Shown here: positions 54,227-63,011 of the stretch, one piece after another
How positions within the stretch are numbered: the first letter of the stretch is position 1
Layout of the letters: each line of letters opens with the position of its first letter
Origin: Granulosicoccus sp045106855
Lineage (GTDB): Bacteria; Pseudomonadota; Gammaproteobacteria; Granulosicoccales; Granulosicoccaceae
Assembly: GCA_045106855.1 (NCBI GenBank)
Contig: JBGCFI010000036.1
Coordinates: forward strand, 62,001-126,000
Length of the DNA stretch: 64,000 bases
Direction: 5' to 3'
The notes under the pieces: model-generated
Database searches by the model: none
What the model was told of the DNA's origin: nothing
What the model saw: only the letters and a program-made list of their open reading frames with translations
Position numbers and translations under genes: made by a program

Positions 54227-55159
54227 TTACAGATTGTCTTTTACTGCTTGTAAATGTCCGGCAAATGCGGGCAGACCCATCAATTGCTTGCATCGTGAAA
54301 ACCGTTCCGTGGAGTAGGCCCAGAAGTCTTCGGCGGGATTGTTGTCGGCATGTTGAATCAAGCCCCATAGAGTCCAGAGCAAATCGCACATCGCTTTGTA
54401 GATTTCGACTCTTCCCAGCTGGGCGGCTGTAGGTGGCCCACCAAAGTAGGCGTGCATCAGTTCAGCTTGTTGTTCGGTAGATAATCCTGCTTCGACACAC
54501 AGGTCTCCAACGTCCCATAGCGGATCGTTCATGCCTGAGTACTCCCAATCCACTATCCACATGGTGGAACCGTCATCCAGAAAATTTTCGCACAGTGGGT
54601 CACAGTGGCAAGGCGCAAGTGTTGCCGGGTTGTCTTGCAGAATCTGCTTGATAGGGCCTGCGGCGTTTACCACATCGTGATATCCCTCCGGTAGCTGTAC
54701 CGTTTTGGTTGACAGTAAGTTCAGGTACTCATCTATCATTGAAAAAAGTTCGAAGCGAAACTCAAATACCTGACCCGAGTTGTGCAATTTTGACAAGGCC
54801 AGCCCTGCGCGTTTTGGCGCGCCTTCGCAAGACTGGAATAGAGACGGAGTCATGGTGTCAACATCGACAACGGCTTCACTGATCATCAGACCTGTGTCCG
54901 CATCAGTAAACAGCACCTGAGGCGAGACGCCTGCTTTGCAAGCGGCTCTTGCATTGTGTGCCTCGACTTTCCGATCAATATATTCATCGGTGCCGGCACC
55001 CGCGATTCTCACAACGACGTCTCGATTATTAACGTGTACCAGATGGACCAGATTGGTCAATCCGCCCAGGCGTGTCAGAGTGCAATCAGTGTCCTGTATG
55101 TGTTCAAAACCAGGCGCTCTTCGAAGGGCGGCGATTACTGAAGACCGATATTCACTCAT
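54227..55159 (-). CDS. Choline-kinase/APH-like phosphotransferase 1
   Basis: 310 residues. The kinase-like fold of the choline/aminoglycoside phosphotransferase group is recognisable: N-lobe LGGLTNLVHLVHVNNRDVVVRI, Brenner motif HCDPLCEN (catalytic Asp and Asn, near 196-203) and metal-binding Asp in IVDWEYSG. LicA/choline-kinase relatives phosphorylate amino alcohols. It lies 14 bp after the FAD/GcvT oxidoreductase in the same operon and has a paralog in the divergent operon. The substrate is unknown; a hydroxylated or N-methylated amine fits the neighbours. Confidence 0.85.
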   Translation of the reverse strand: MSEYRSSVIAALRRAPGFEHIQDTDCTLTRLGGLTNLVHLVHVNNRDVVVRIAGAGTDEYIDRKVEAHNARAACKAGVSPQVLFTDADTGLMISEAVVDVDTMTPSLFQSCEGAPKRAGLALSKLHNSGQVFEFRFELFSMIDEYLNLLSTKTVQLPEGYHDVVNAAGPIKQILQDNPATLAPCHCDPLCENFLDDGSTMWIVDWEYSGMNDPLWDVGDLCVEAGLSTEQQAELMHAYFGGPPTAAQLGRVEIYKAMCDLLWTLWGLIQHADNNPAEDFWAYSTERFSRCKQLMGLPAFAGHLQAVKDNL

Positions 55160-55173
55160 GTGTTTACCTTTAT

Positions 55174-57600
55174 TTAGCTTTTGAGTCTAAGGTGTTGCGG
55201 GTCATACAGTGGTCCGTCCACTCGTTGTATGGGCTGAGCTTCACCGAAAACCTCGACACTGAACTCAGCTTGATGGTCACAAGTGTCAGGAAGGAAGCCG
55301 CGCATGATCATTTTCTTTACGGTGTGTCCATAGGCTTGAGACGTCACCAGAGAGATTGTTTGACCATCCACTAATAGCGTTTCACCGCCATGCAAAGGCA
55401 ATTTGGAATCACTTATAAATGTACAAAGAACCCTTGGCAGTCGGCCTTTGCTGTGTTGAGCAACGAGGGCGTCTCGTCCCATGAACTCTCCACCTGAATT
55501 CAAGTGAACACGGAACCCGAGTCCTGCCTCGTAAGGCGTGCAATCGGGTGATATATCAGATGACCAATAAACATAACCCTTCTCCATTCTGAGAGTATCT
55601 ATCGCACGATAGCCAACGTTTTTTATTCCGTACGGTTGCCCGGCTTGCCACAGAATTTCATAAACATGTGCCGCATATTCGGTCGGTATGTGTAGTTCCC
55701 ATCCAAGCTCCCCCACAAATCCTATTCGTAATGCGCGTACCGATGACGCGCCGACGATGATATCCCGCTGTGTGGAGAAAGGAAACTCACTTTTTGATAT
55801 ATCGCTCTCACTGCAGGCTTGCAGAACTTCGCGGGAGTTTGGTCCGCACAGGGAAATGACAGCGAATGCCGAGGTGACTTCAATCAAGTGTGCAGAACCA
55901 TCCGTTGGCAAATGTCGCCGGATCCAGTCACTGTCATGCGTACCGAATCCAGATCCGGTGACAAGGTAGAACCGGTCAGCGGCCAGTCGCGTTATAGTGA
56001 TGTCAGCTTCTATGCCACCGCGAGAATTACAAAGTTGCGCATACAGAACTGAGCCGATGGGTTTGTCGACATCGCATGCCGCGAGCCGTTGAAGTGTTGC
56101 CAGCGCACCTTCTCCGAACATTTCGAATTTTGCGAAACTGGATTGATCAATTATCCCAACGTTTTCGCGTACAGCCTTGTGTTCCATAGCCGAATAGCGG
56201 TGCCAACCCGGGTCAAGAAAATCGAGTTGATCAACCGGGTCAGTACCTTCGGGTGCAAACCAGAGTGGACGCTCCCATCCGTTTTTAGAACCATAGACAG
56301 CGCCCTGGCGTTTAAGGATGTCATACAAGGCAGATCGTCGAATGCCTCGGGCTGATTCATGCTCTTGCCCTGGATAACGCATTTTATAGTGATGCCCGTA
56401 GTGCTCAACGGCACGTGGATACATAAACGCCCGGGTGCCATGATGAGGGCCAAATCGACGGACATCCAGTGGCCACAGATCCAGTGGTGGTTGACCTTCT
56501 ACTACCCATTGAGCAATCATTTCGCCAGCGCCACCGCCTGCTGCAATTCCATACAGAAATCCTGTTGCAAGCATGAGATTATCCAGCCCGGGCATCCAGC
56601 CCATGACAAAATCACCATCTGCAGAATAAGGGATTGGTCCATTAATTACACTGCGTATCCCAACCTCGCCAACAACCGGTGTAACTTTCTGAGCGAGCTC
56701 GGCAAGTGGTGCAAACCTATCCAGATTGTCGGGTAAAAGTTGCCGTGCAAATTCTCCCGGGATACCTTTATCACCGAAAGGGACGGTACCCTCTTCATAG
56801 CCTCCAATGACAAGCCGGCCGCCGGCGTCAGGCTTGTAGTAAACCAGACGTTCAGGGTCACGCAGCTGGGGCAGACGTCCAACCAGTTCCGGGTCGGGAA
56901 GTGGTTCCGTCACTATGTACTGATGCTCAACGGCGCAGGCTGGAATAGTGAGTCCAAGTTTGGCACCGAGTTCCCGACTCCACATGCCGGCACCGAGTAT
57001 GATGTTGTCGGCTTCGTAGTTACCTTGAGTGGTTCTGACACGCTTGATACGGCCATTAGAGATGTCAAAGTCTATGACTTTCACACCCTGGCGAATGCTT
57101 GCTCCGTGTTGCCTTGCGCCGGCCGCGATTGCTTGACACAGACTGGCCGGATCAACGTAACCGTCGGAAGGTATGAATGCCGCTCCGTGCAGCGAACTCG
57201 CATCGATATACGGAAAAAGAGCCTTGGCTTCCTCGGCGCTAATCATGTGCATCTCGAGGTCAAAGCTGCGAGCCATGGTGGTTAATCGTTGTGCCTCGAG
57301 GAGGCGTTCGCGCGTTGCTGCAAGACGTAGACTGCCCACTTTTTTCCAATCAAACGACATGCCTGTTTCTGCTTCAAGCCGGTCATACATGTCGACGGAT
57401 CGTTTTAGCATCCGGGTCGTGTTTCTGGAGCTTCGCAGTTGGCCAACCATGCCGGCCGCATGCCATGTGGCTCCTTCAGTTAACGAAGATTTTTCGAGCA
57501 ATACAACATCGGACTCTCCATTCTTTGCTAGATGATAAGCCGTTGAGCAGCCGATGATCCCACCACCGATGATCAAATGTCTTGCCGCATGACTATCCAT
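55174..57600 (-). CDS. FAD oxidoreductase/GcvT fusion 1 (sarcosine or dimethylglycine dehydrogenase type)
   Basis: 808 residues. An N-terminal Rossmann GGGIIGCSTAYHLAK binds FAD, and the WHAAG segment near residue 47 holds the His that is covalently linked to FAD in mammalian DMGDH and SARDH. A GcvT-like folate domain fills about 430-800, with the conserved EKGYVYWSSDISPDCTP..AGLGF. This architecture oxidises an N-methyl group and passes the carbon to tetrahydrofolate. Which amine it uses cannot be told from sequence. It follows the DeoR gene by about 30 bp and precedes phosphotransferase 1. Confidence 0.92.
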   Translation of the reverse strand: MDSHAARHLIIGGGIIGCSTAYHLAKNGESDVVLLEKSSLTEGATWHAAGMVGQLRSSRNTTRMLKRSVDMYDRLEAETGMSFDWKKVGSLRLAATRERLLEAQRLTTMARSFDLEMHMISAEEAKALFPYIDASSLHGAAFIPSDGYVDPASLCQAIAAGARQHGASIRQGVKVIDFDISNGRIKRVRTTQGNYEADNIILGAGMWSRELGAKLGLTIPACAVEHQYIVTEPLPDPELVGRLPQLRDPERLVYYKPDAGGRLVIGGYEEGTVPFGDKGIPGEFARQLLPDNLDRFAPLAELAQKVTPVVGEVGIRSVINGPIPYSADGDFVMGWMPGLDNLMLATGFLYGIAAGGGAGEMIAQWVVEGQPPLDLWPLDVRRFGPHHGTRAFMYPRAVEHYGHHYKMRYPGQEHESARGIRRSALYDILKRQGAVYGSKNGWERPLWFAPEGTDPVDQLDFLDPGWHRYSAMEHKAVRENVGIIDQSSFAKFEMFGEGALATLQRLAACDVDKPIGSVLYAQLCNSRGGIEADITITRLAADRFYLVTGSGFGTHDSDWIRRHLPTDGSAHLIEVTSAFAVISLCGPNSREVLQACSESDISKSEFPFSTQRDIIVGASSVRALRIGFVGELGWELHIPTEYAAHVYEILWQAGQPYGIKNVGYRAIDTLRMEKGYVYWSSDISPDCTPYEAGLGFRVHLNSGGEFMGRDALVAQHSKGRLPRVLCTFISDSKLPLHGGETLLVDGQTISLVTSQAYGHTVKKMIMRGFLPDTCDHQAEFSVEVFGEAQPIQRVDGPLYDPQHLRLKS

Positions 57601-57630
57601 GATTATCCATCTTGTCAGAGGGGAGGTAAT

Positions 57631-58461
57631 TCAACTGGACGCCCCGGCATCTCTTGAATATGGTTGCGAGCCTTCACCCGTACCGCTGATAACAAGATCG
57701 ATATCGTGGCATCGAAGCATGTCCTTAATCGGCGACGAGGGTTCACTATCAGTTACTAAAAGATCAAAAGCCGCCGGCTCTGCCATGCAGATAGGTGCGC
57801 GGCAGCCCATCTTGCCACTGTCACCTGCAACAATGGTGGTTTGCGCTCTTGCCATTGCTTCACGAGAAACCGCTGCCTCTTGCATATCGTGCAGCATAAA
57901 ACCAGTATCAGAATTTATAGCGCCTACAGACAATACAGCGTACTGCACATTGAATTGATGAAGAAATCTGATAGTGCCTTCGCCAAAACTGCCGCCATCG
58001 TGACTACGTAATTCTCCACCCGGAAAAAACACACGATTACCATTACGACTTACCAGAGTATGTGCGACCGATACAGAATTGGTGACGACCAGCAAGTCGT
58101 GATGGTTCTGCAATGCCATAGCGATATAGGCGGTTGTCGAGCCGATATCGAGAAAGAGAGAATCGCCGTCACTAATTAAGTCCGCCACGCTTGCAGCAAT
58201 TTCTTTTTTTGCCTGTGGTCGGACATTCATACGGGTTTGAAAGGGGGCCTCATTCTGTGCTTCGATAAGCTGCACCCCGCCATGGACTTTTCTGACGTGA
58301 CCGTTTTTTTCCAGAACCCGGATGTTGCGTCTGACGGTTTGCTCTGTAACCCCTATGCGGCTGGCAAGAAATCGAATTCTGCAGGATCCGCCGGACAGGC
58401 GTAGCTGGTCGAGAATTTCAAGTTCCCTGTGGGTGTTGCTAATTTGCGCAGGTTCGCTCAT
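57631..58461 (-). CDS. DeoR-family transcriptional regulator
   Basis: 276 residues from the ATG at 58461 (TTG 58464 adjoins it). The N-terminal helix-turn-helix reads SRIGVTEQTVRRNIRVLEKNGHVRKVHGG (about 33-61), with Asn where Asp is usual in TVRRDL. The C-terminal effector domain (about 85-240: LFLDIGSTT, VTNS, GGELR) normally binds a phosphorylated sugar. It is first in the minus operon. Since DeoR effectors are phosphorylated, the kinase products of this cluster are attractive inducers; that is inference. Confidence 0.92.
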   Translation of the reverse strand: MSEPAQISNTHRELEILDQLRLSGGSCRIRFLASRIGVTEQTVRRNIRVLEKNGHVRKVHGGVQLIEAQNEAPFQTRMNVRPQAKKEIAASVADLISDGDSLFLDIGSTTAYIAMALQNHHDLLVVTNSVSVAHTLVSRNGNRVFFPGGELRSHDGGSFGEGTIRFLHQFNVQYAVLSVGAINSDTGFMLHDMQEAAVSREAMARAQTTIVAGDSGKMGCRAPICMAEPAAFDLLVTDSEPSSPIKDMLRCHDIDLVISGTGEGSQPYSRDAGASS

Positions 58462-58464
58462 CAA

Positions 58465-58798
58465 ATGATGCTATCGGTTGTTATTGCGCAAAAACCTGAT
58501 CAACTGGAATATCCGGTTTGCCTGTCAAACGAGAATGAAAATCACGGTGCGATTGCGCTAACAAGTATCAGCATTCAGACTAAGATAAGCGAGTCGCGAA
58601 ATCAACAAAAAACAACAAAATAGTCAGAAAATGTTGTTTTTGTGTTGACAATGACGGAGTGCTGGGAAAGTATGTGGGTATCGATCAGCAACTGCGTGCT
58701 AAAGCGATTAAGCAGATGGCGTCCGTAAAAGAATCACTATCAAGCATCGACACCCCAAAGCCTGACGGTAAGTTGCTTGGTTGTGTTTCTGGCCTGAC
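58465..58798. other. 334-bp divergent control region
   Basis: The gap between the DeoR operon and the phosphotransferase-2 operon. The right half holds the inverted repeat and promoter listed separately. A TGTCAA (58523-58528, a minus-strand TTGACA) could be the -35 box of the deoR promoter, but no good -10 is found at the right distance. A 42-codon frame from GTG 58674 ends in a TGA overlapping the ATG at 58799; it may be chance. Confidence 0.6.
58602..58673 (+). promoter_or_regulatory. Long inverted repeat overlapping a consensus -35: likely DeoR operator and promoter
   Basis: TCAACAAAAAACAACA (58602-58617) is the near-exact complement of TGTTGTTTTTGTGTTGA (58632-58648), differing by one indel, with 14 bases between. 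The right arm runs into TTGACA (58645-58650), a perfect -35 box; AAGTAT (58668-58673) lies 17 bases on as a weaker -10. A repressor bound to the repeat would cover the promoter. The DeoR regulator next to it is the natural candidate. Confidence 0.6.
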
Positions 58799-59695
58799 AT
58801 GAATACCCGGGCAACTACATTTTCTGAACACGCCCGGCGCATATCCGCGTTGCCTTGCTGGGAGGCATCGGTAAATGTGACCACTCTTGAGGGTGGCATA
58901 ACTAACAACAACTTTCTAGTCAAATGTCTTGATAGTACCTACGTGGTTCGTCTTGGGGAAGATATTCCCGAGCACCAGATAATGCGCTTTAATGAAGTTG
59001 CAGCTGGCACAGCTGCTTACCGTGCCGGAATTTCACCAGCTATCCGGTTTCATGACAAAGGAGTACTTGTCATGGATTACATTCCTGGCCAAGCATTGGA
59101 ATCTGAAAACGTAAGAGACACGCAAACGCTTTCGCAAATCATCGAGCTGATGAGAATATGTCATTACGATATTCCCAAACATTTACGTGGCGCGTCTCTT
59201 GTTTTCTGGAGTTTTCATATCATTCGAGACTACGCAGCAACGCTTGTCGATGGCCAGAGCCCGCATGTAAAGTTAATACCAAGTCTGGTACATATGGCTG
59301 AGGCTCTGGAAAAAGCGGCGGCTCCATTCGATATCGTATTTGGTCATAACGACTTGCTTCCGGCTAATATTCTTAATGATGGACATCGTCTATGGCTCAT
59401 AGACTGGGAATATGCAGGGTTCAATACACCGCTGTTCGATTTGGGTGGCTTGGCGTCCAACAATGAATTTCCTGAGTCACTGGAACAACTTATGCTTGAG
59501 CAGTACTTCGACAAACCCGCCAGTGACGATTTGTGGTATCGCTATCAAGCGATGAAATGCGTATCACTGTTGCGCGAAACCCTGTGGAGCATGGTATCTG
59601 AAATTCACTCACAAGTAGACTTTAACTATTCTCAATATTCAGCTGAGAACCTCGCTCGGCTGGAGCATAGTTTTGATGAGTTCAAGCGACTATGA
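58799..59695 (+). CDS. Choline-kinase/APH-like phosphotransferase 2
   Basis: 298 residues from ATG 58799 (TTG 58781 is upstream in frame). It has LEGGITNNNFLV and YVVRLG in the N-lobe, the Brenner motif HNDLLPAN near residues 183-190, and LIDWEYAGFNTPLFDLG with the second metal-binding Asp. HNDLLPAN is characteristic of choline/ethanolamine-kinase-like bacterial proteins. It is a diverged paralog of the kinase at 54.2-55.2 kb, sharing the AGISP and DWEY segments. It overlaps the following oxidoreductase by four bases (ATGA), so the kinase and oxidase are coupled. Confidence 0.87.
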   Translation: MNTRATTFSEHARRISALPCWEASVNVTTLEGGITNNNFLVKCLDSTYVVRLGEDIPEHQIMRFNEVAAGTAAYRAGISPAIRFHDKGVLVMDYIPGQALESENVRDTQTLSQIIELMRICHYDIPKHLRGASLVFWSFHIIRDYAATLVDGQSPHVKLIPSLVHMAEALEKAAAPFDIVFGHNDLLPANILNDGHRLWLIDWEYAGFNTPLFDLGGLASNNEFPESLEQLMLEQYFDKPASDDLWYRYQAMKCVSLLRETLWSMVSEIHSQVDFNYSQYSAENLARLEHSFDEFKRL

Positions 59696-62142
59696 AAGAG
59701 CAACCTTTATCATCCAAGGTGGTTGTCATCGGTGGTGGGATCATTGGCTGTTCTACCGCCTACCATCTGGCCAAGCTTGGTTGCGAGGTTCTATTGCTTG
59801 AACAGCATAAGTTGACTTCGGGTACAACGTTTCATGCTGCAGGGTTGGTCGGGCAGTTGCGCAGTAACGCCAACGTCACCCAACTGTTGGGTTACTCCGT
59901 CGATCTGTATAACAGACTCGAACAAGAAACCGGTTTGGCCACAGGATGGAAAATGAACGGTGGACTTCGGCTGGCATGCAACGAGGCACGGTGGACAGAA
60001 GTCAAACGCCAGGCGACGACCGCCCATTCATTCGGGCTTGATATGCAACTCTTAACCCCCGGGGAGGCACAAGTACTTTGGCCTTTGATGAACATAGATG
60101 ATCTTGTGGGAGCCGCGTTTCTACCGACCGATGGACAGGCAAATCCCTCGGATATTACCCAGGCACTTGCAAAGGGTGCAAGAATGTCGGGTGCCATGAT
60201 CATGGAGGATACAGAGGTACTTGACCTGAATATCGATAAAGGCAAGATAACCGGAATCATTACGGACGGCGGTGTTATCGCTTGTGAAAAAGTCGTGTGT
60301 TGTGCCGGACAATGGAGTCGGGAATTTGCTGCTCGCTATGGCATTAACGTACCGCTTGTGTCGGTTCAACATCAGTATGTTCTAACGGAGAAAATCAGCG
60401 GTGTAGAGAGTCATCTGCCCACTTTGCGTGACCCTGACCGACTGACCTACTACAAGGAAGAGGTCGGCGGGATAGTGATGGGGGGGTATGAGCCTAATCC
60501 GATACCATGGGCGCTCAATGGTGTGCCCAAAGGCTTTAACTACACACTTCTGGATTCGGACGTTGATCACTTCGAACCGATGATGAAGCATGCTCTGGAC
60601 AGAGTACCGGCGCTGGCAGAGGTTGGTATTAAACAGATGGTCAACGGCCCGGAGAGCTTTACCCCTGACGGTAATTTCATTCTGGGTGAAGCGCCGGAGC
60701 TGCAGAATTTTTATATCGGTGCCGGATTTAATGCCTTTGGTATAGCATCTGGCGGTGGCGCCGGTATGGCACTGGCGGAGTGGGTCGTCAAGGGAGAACC
60801 TCCTTTCGACCTCTGGAACGTGGATATTCGTCGATTTGGTCGACAACACCGTGATACCGATTGGGTGCGTACACGCACACTGGAAGCCTATGGTAAACAC
60901 TATGCCATGGCCTGGCCACATGAAGAATATAGTTCAGGGCGTCCGTGTCGCCGATCCCCTTTGTACGAGACACTAAAACATCAGGGGGCCTGCTTTGGAG
61001 AGAAAATGGGATGGGAGCGCCCGAACTGGTTTGCTGACGTATCCGCGGGTGACGTGCCGAAGGATATATATAGTTTCGGGCACTCCAACTGGCATCGAGC
61101 GGTTGCAAGGGAACACGAGGCTGTTCGCAATGCTGCCGTGCTGATCGATCAGACATCCTTCGCTAAATTTATATTGAAAGGCCCGGATGCGTGCAAAGCG
61201 CTTGACTGGCTAGCAGCAAACGATGTCAATAAACCTGTGGGCTCTTTGACCTACACACAAATGCTGGATGATAGCGGTGGTATACAGGCTGATGTGACTA
61301 TAGCTCGTTTGAGTGACGACGAGTTTTACATTGTTACAGGTACTGGATTTGCCACGCATGATTTTAACTGGATAGCTCGCAACATACCTGAGCACTGTAA
61401 CGCTCAGCTATTCGATGTGAGCTCCGCAACTGGCGTTCTATCGTTGATGGGACCCAATGCCAGATCAATATTAGCTCAAGTCACCCATAGCGATATAACA
61501 AACGAATCGTTTCCCTTTGCTACCTGGAAAACGATTGGTATCGCCGGGTGTTCAGTGAACGCATTGAGAATCACCTATGTTGGCGAGCTGGGATGGGAGC
61601 TGCATTTTCCGATTGAATGTGCTCACACAGTGTACGAGGCGTTAATGACAGCTGGAAAGACTGTAGGCTTGATCAATGCCGGTTATCGGGTTATCGAATC
61701 CTGTCGACTGGAAAAGGGCTATCGTGCCTGGGGAAGTGATATAGGCCCGGATCACACGCCTTTGGAAGCTGGACTGGGCTGGGCTGTAAAAGCGAACAAG
61801 ACAGATGTCCCGTTCAAAGGGCGTGAATCGTTCGTCAGGCAGCAGTCAAATGGAATAAAGAAAAAGCTGGTAGGATTTTCAATAGACGAGACTGATGTGG
61901 TGCTGCTTGGAAGGGAAACTATTTATCGTAACAATGAACGTGTGGGTTGGTTGAGCAGCGGTGGATACGGACATCACGTGAAGCGTGCTATCGGCTACGG
62001 ATATGTGCGCGACGCTGCCGGCGTCGATGATGAATTTATTCGTAGCGGTAGTTATCAACTGGAGATTGCTTCAACGAGAGTCGATTGCCAGATACATCAG
62101 ATCCCGTTATATGATCCTGATATGCAAAAGGTGAAGCGGTAG
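59692..62142 (+). CDS. FAD oxidoreductase/GcvT fusion 2 (sarcosine or dimethylglycine dehydrogenase type)
   Basis: 816 residues, a paralog of the protein at 55.2-57.6 kb over its full length. FAD-binding GGGIIGCSTAYHLAK and TTFHAAG with the flavin-linking His are present, as is the folate-domain signature EKGYRAWGSDIGPDHTPLEAGLGW. The shared VGQLRS, HQYVLTE, LRDPDRLTYY and IRRFGR segments show common descent, yet the two are clearly diverged, so they probably act on different substrates or steps. The stop TAG shares its G with the GTG start of the dehydrogenase gene that follows. Confidence 0.92.
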   Translation: MKEQPLSSKVVVIGGGIIGCSTAYHLAKLGCEVLLLEQHKLTSGTTFHAAGLVGQLRSNANVTQLLGYSVDLYNRLEQETGLATGWKMNGGLRLACNEARWTEVKRQATTAHSFGLDMQLLTPGEAQVLWPLMNIDDLVGAAFLPTDGQANPSDITQALAKGARMSGAMIMEDTEVLDLNIDKGKITGIITDGGVIACEKVVCCAGQWSREFAARYGINVPLVSVQHQYVLTEKISGVESHLPTLRDPDRLTYYKEEVGGIVMGGYEPNPIPWALNGVPKGFNYTLLDSDVDHFEPMMKHALDRVPALAEVGIKQMVNGPESFTPDGNFILGEAPELQNFYIGAGFNAFGIASGGGAGMALAEWVVKGEPPFDLWNVDIRRFGRQHRDTDWVRTRTLEAYGKHYAMAWPHEEYSSGRPCRRSPLYETLKHQGACFGEKMGWERPNWFADVSAGDVPKDIYSFGHSNWHRAVAREHEAVRNAAVLIDQTSFAKFILKGPDACKALDWLAANDVNKPVGSLTYTQMLDDSGGIQADVTIARLSDDEFYIVTGTGFATHDFNWIARNIPEHCNAQLFDVSSATGVLSLMGPNARSILAQVTHSDITNESFPFATWKTIGIAGCSVNALRITYVGELGWELHFPIECAHTVYEALMTAGKTVGLINAGYRVIESCRLEKGYRAWGSDIGPDHTPLEAGLGWAVKANKTDVPFKGRESFVRQQSNGIKKKLVGFSIDETDVVLLGRETIYRNNERVGWLSSGGYGHHVKRAIGYGYVRDAAGVDDEFIRSGSYQLEIASTRVDCQIHQIPLYDPDMQKVKR

Positions 62143-62936
62143 TGGCCATCATCGAAAATAAAAAGTTAAACAGTCGGCTCGAGGGCAAAGTCGCAGTTAT
62201 CACTGGAGGCGCGGGTGGTATGGGTAGAGCGGCATCCGTCCAATTTGCTGCGGCAGGCGCTAAGGTTGCTATTCTGGATATTGACAAGACACAAGGTGAT
62301 CGCGTTGTAGAGGAGATCACTCAAGCCGGTGGTACTGCAATCTTTCTACCGACAGATGTATCTGATTCCGACCAGGTACATCAGGCGATCAACACTGTTA
62401 TTACTGCCTATGGACCGATTACCGTTTTGTTCAATCATGCCGGTACGATTGTAGTAAAGCCGTTTCACGAAACGACGCAAGAAGACTACGACAGATTAAT
62501 GGACGTCAATGTGCGTTCAGCGTTTCTGGTTTGCAAATGTGTCGTAAAACATATGCTGGAGCACGATGGCGGTAGCATCGTGATTACTTCCTCCATTGGA
62601 GGGGAGAAAGGTTTTGCACTGGAATCACTCTATTGCATGACCAAGGGTGCCGTGTTGCAGCTTGCGCGCTCTATTGCGACGGAATACCGCGATCATGGCA
62701 TCCGCTGTAATGCCGTGTGCCCCGGATTTGTAAAGACTGCACACGGCTTACGTGAAATAGATGAACTCGACGGGCTCGGACAAAAATGGAGTGAGACCGA
62801 TCTTGCCGCAGTTCAGGGTCGTATTTGCGAAGCAGACGAGGTGGCATCCGCTGCACTTTTTCTTGCATCGGATGAATCCAGTTTCGTTAACGGAAATGCC
62901 TTGTATGTAGACAATGGATGGTATGCGAAAGGGTGA
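62142..62936 (+). CDS. Short-chain dehydrogenase/reductase
   Basis: 264 residues from GTG 62142. Classical SDR motifs: cofactor-binding TGGAGGMG near 21-28, NHAG near 101-104, catalytic Ser in ITSSIGG, and YCMTK (Tyr/Lys of YxxxK) near 167-171. An Asp after the second strand (ILDID) suggests NAD preference. It would oxidise an alcohol or reduce a ketone made in this operon. It ends 75 bp before the binding-protein gene. Confidence 0.92.
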   Translation: MAIIENKKLNSRLEGKVAVITGGAGGMGRAASVQFAAAGAKVAILDIDKTQGDRVVEEITQAGGTAIFLPTDVSDSDQVHQAINTVITAYGPITVLFNHAGTIVVKPFHETTQEDYDRLMDVNVRSAFLVCKCVVKHMLEHDGGSIVITSSIGGEKGFALESLYCMTKGAVLQLARSIATEYRDHGIRCNAVCPGFVKTAHGLREIDELDGLGQKWSETDLAAVQGRICEADEVASAALFLASDESSFVNGNALYVDNGWYAKG

Positions 62937-63011
62937 CGAAAAAAAAGCTTTTGCCAGGGAAGGCCTTGCAGTAAACAATAGGACGACACTTCAACCAAAA
63001 AAGGAAACACC

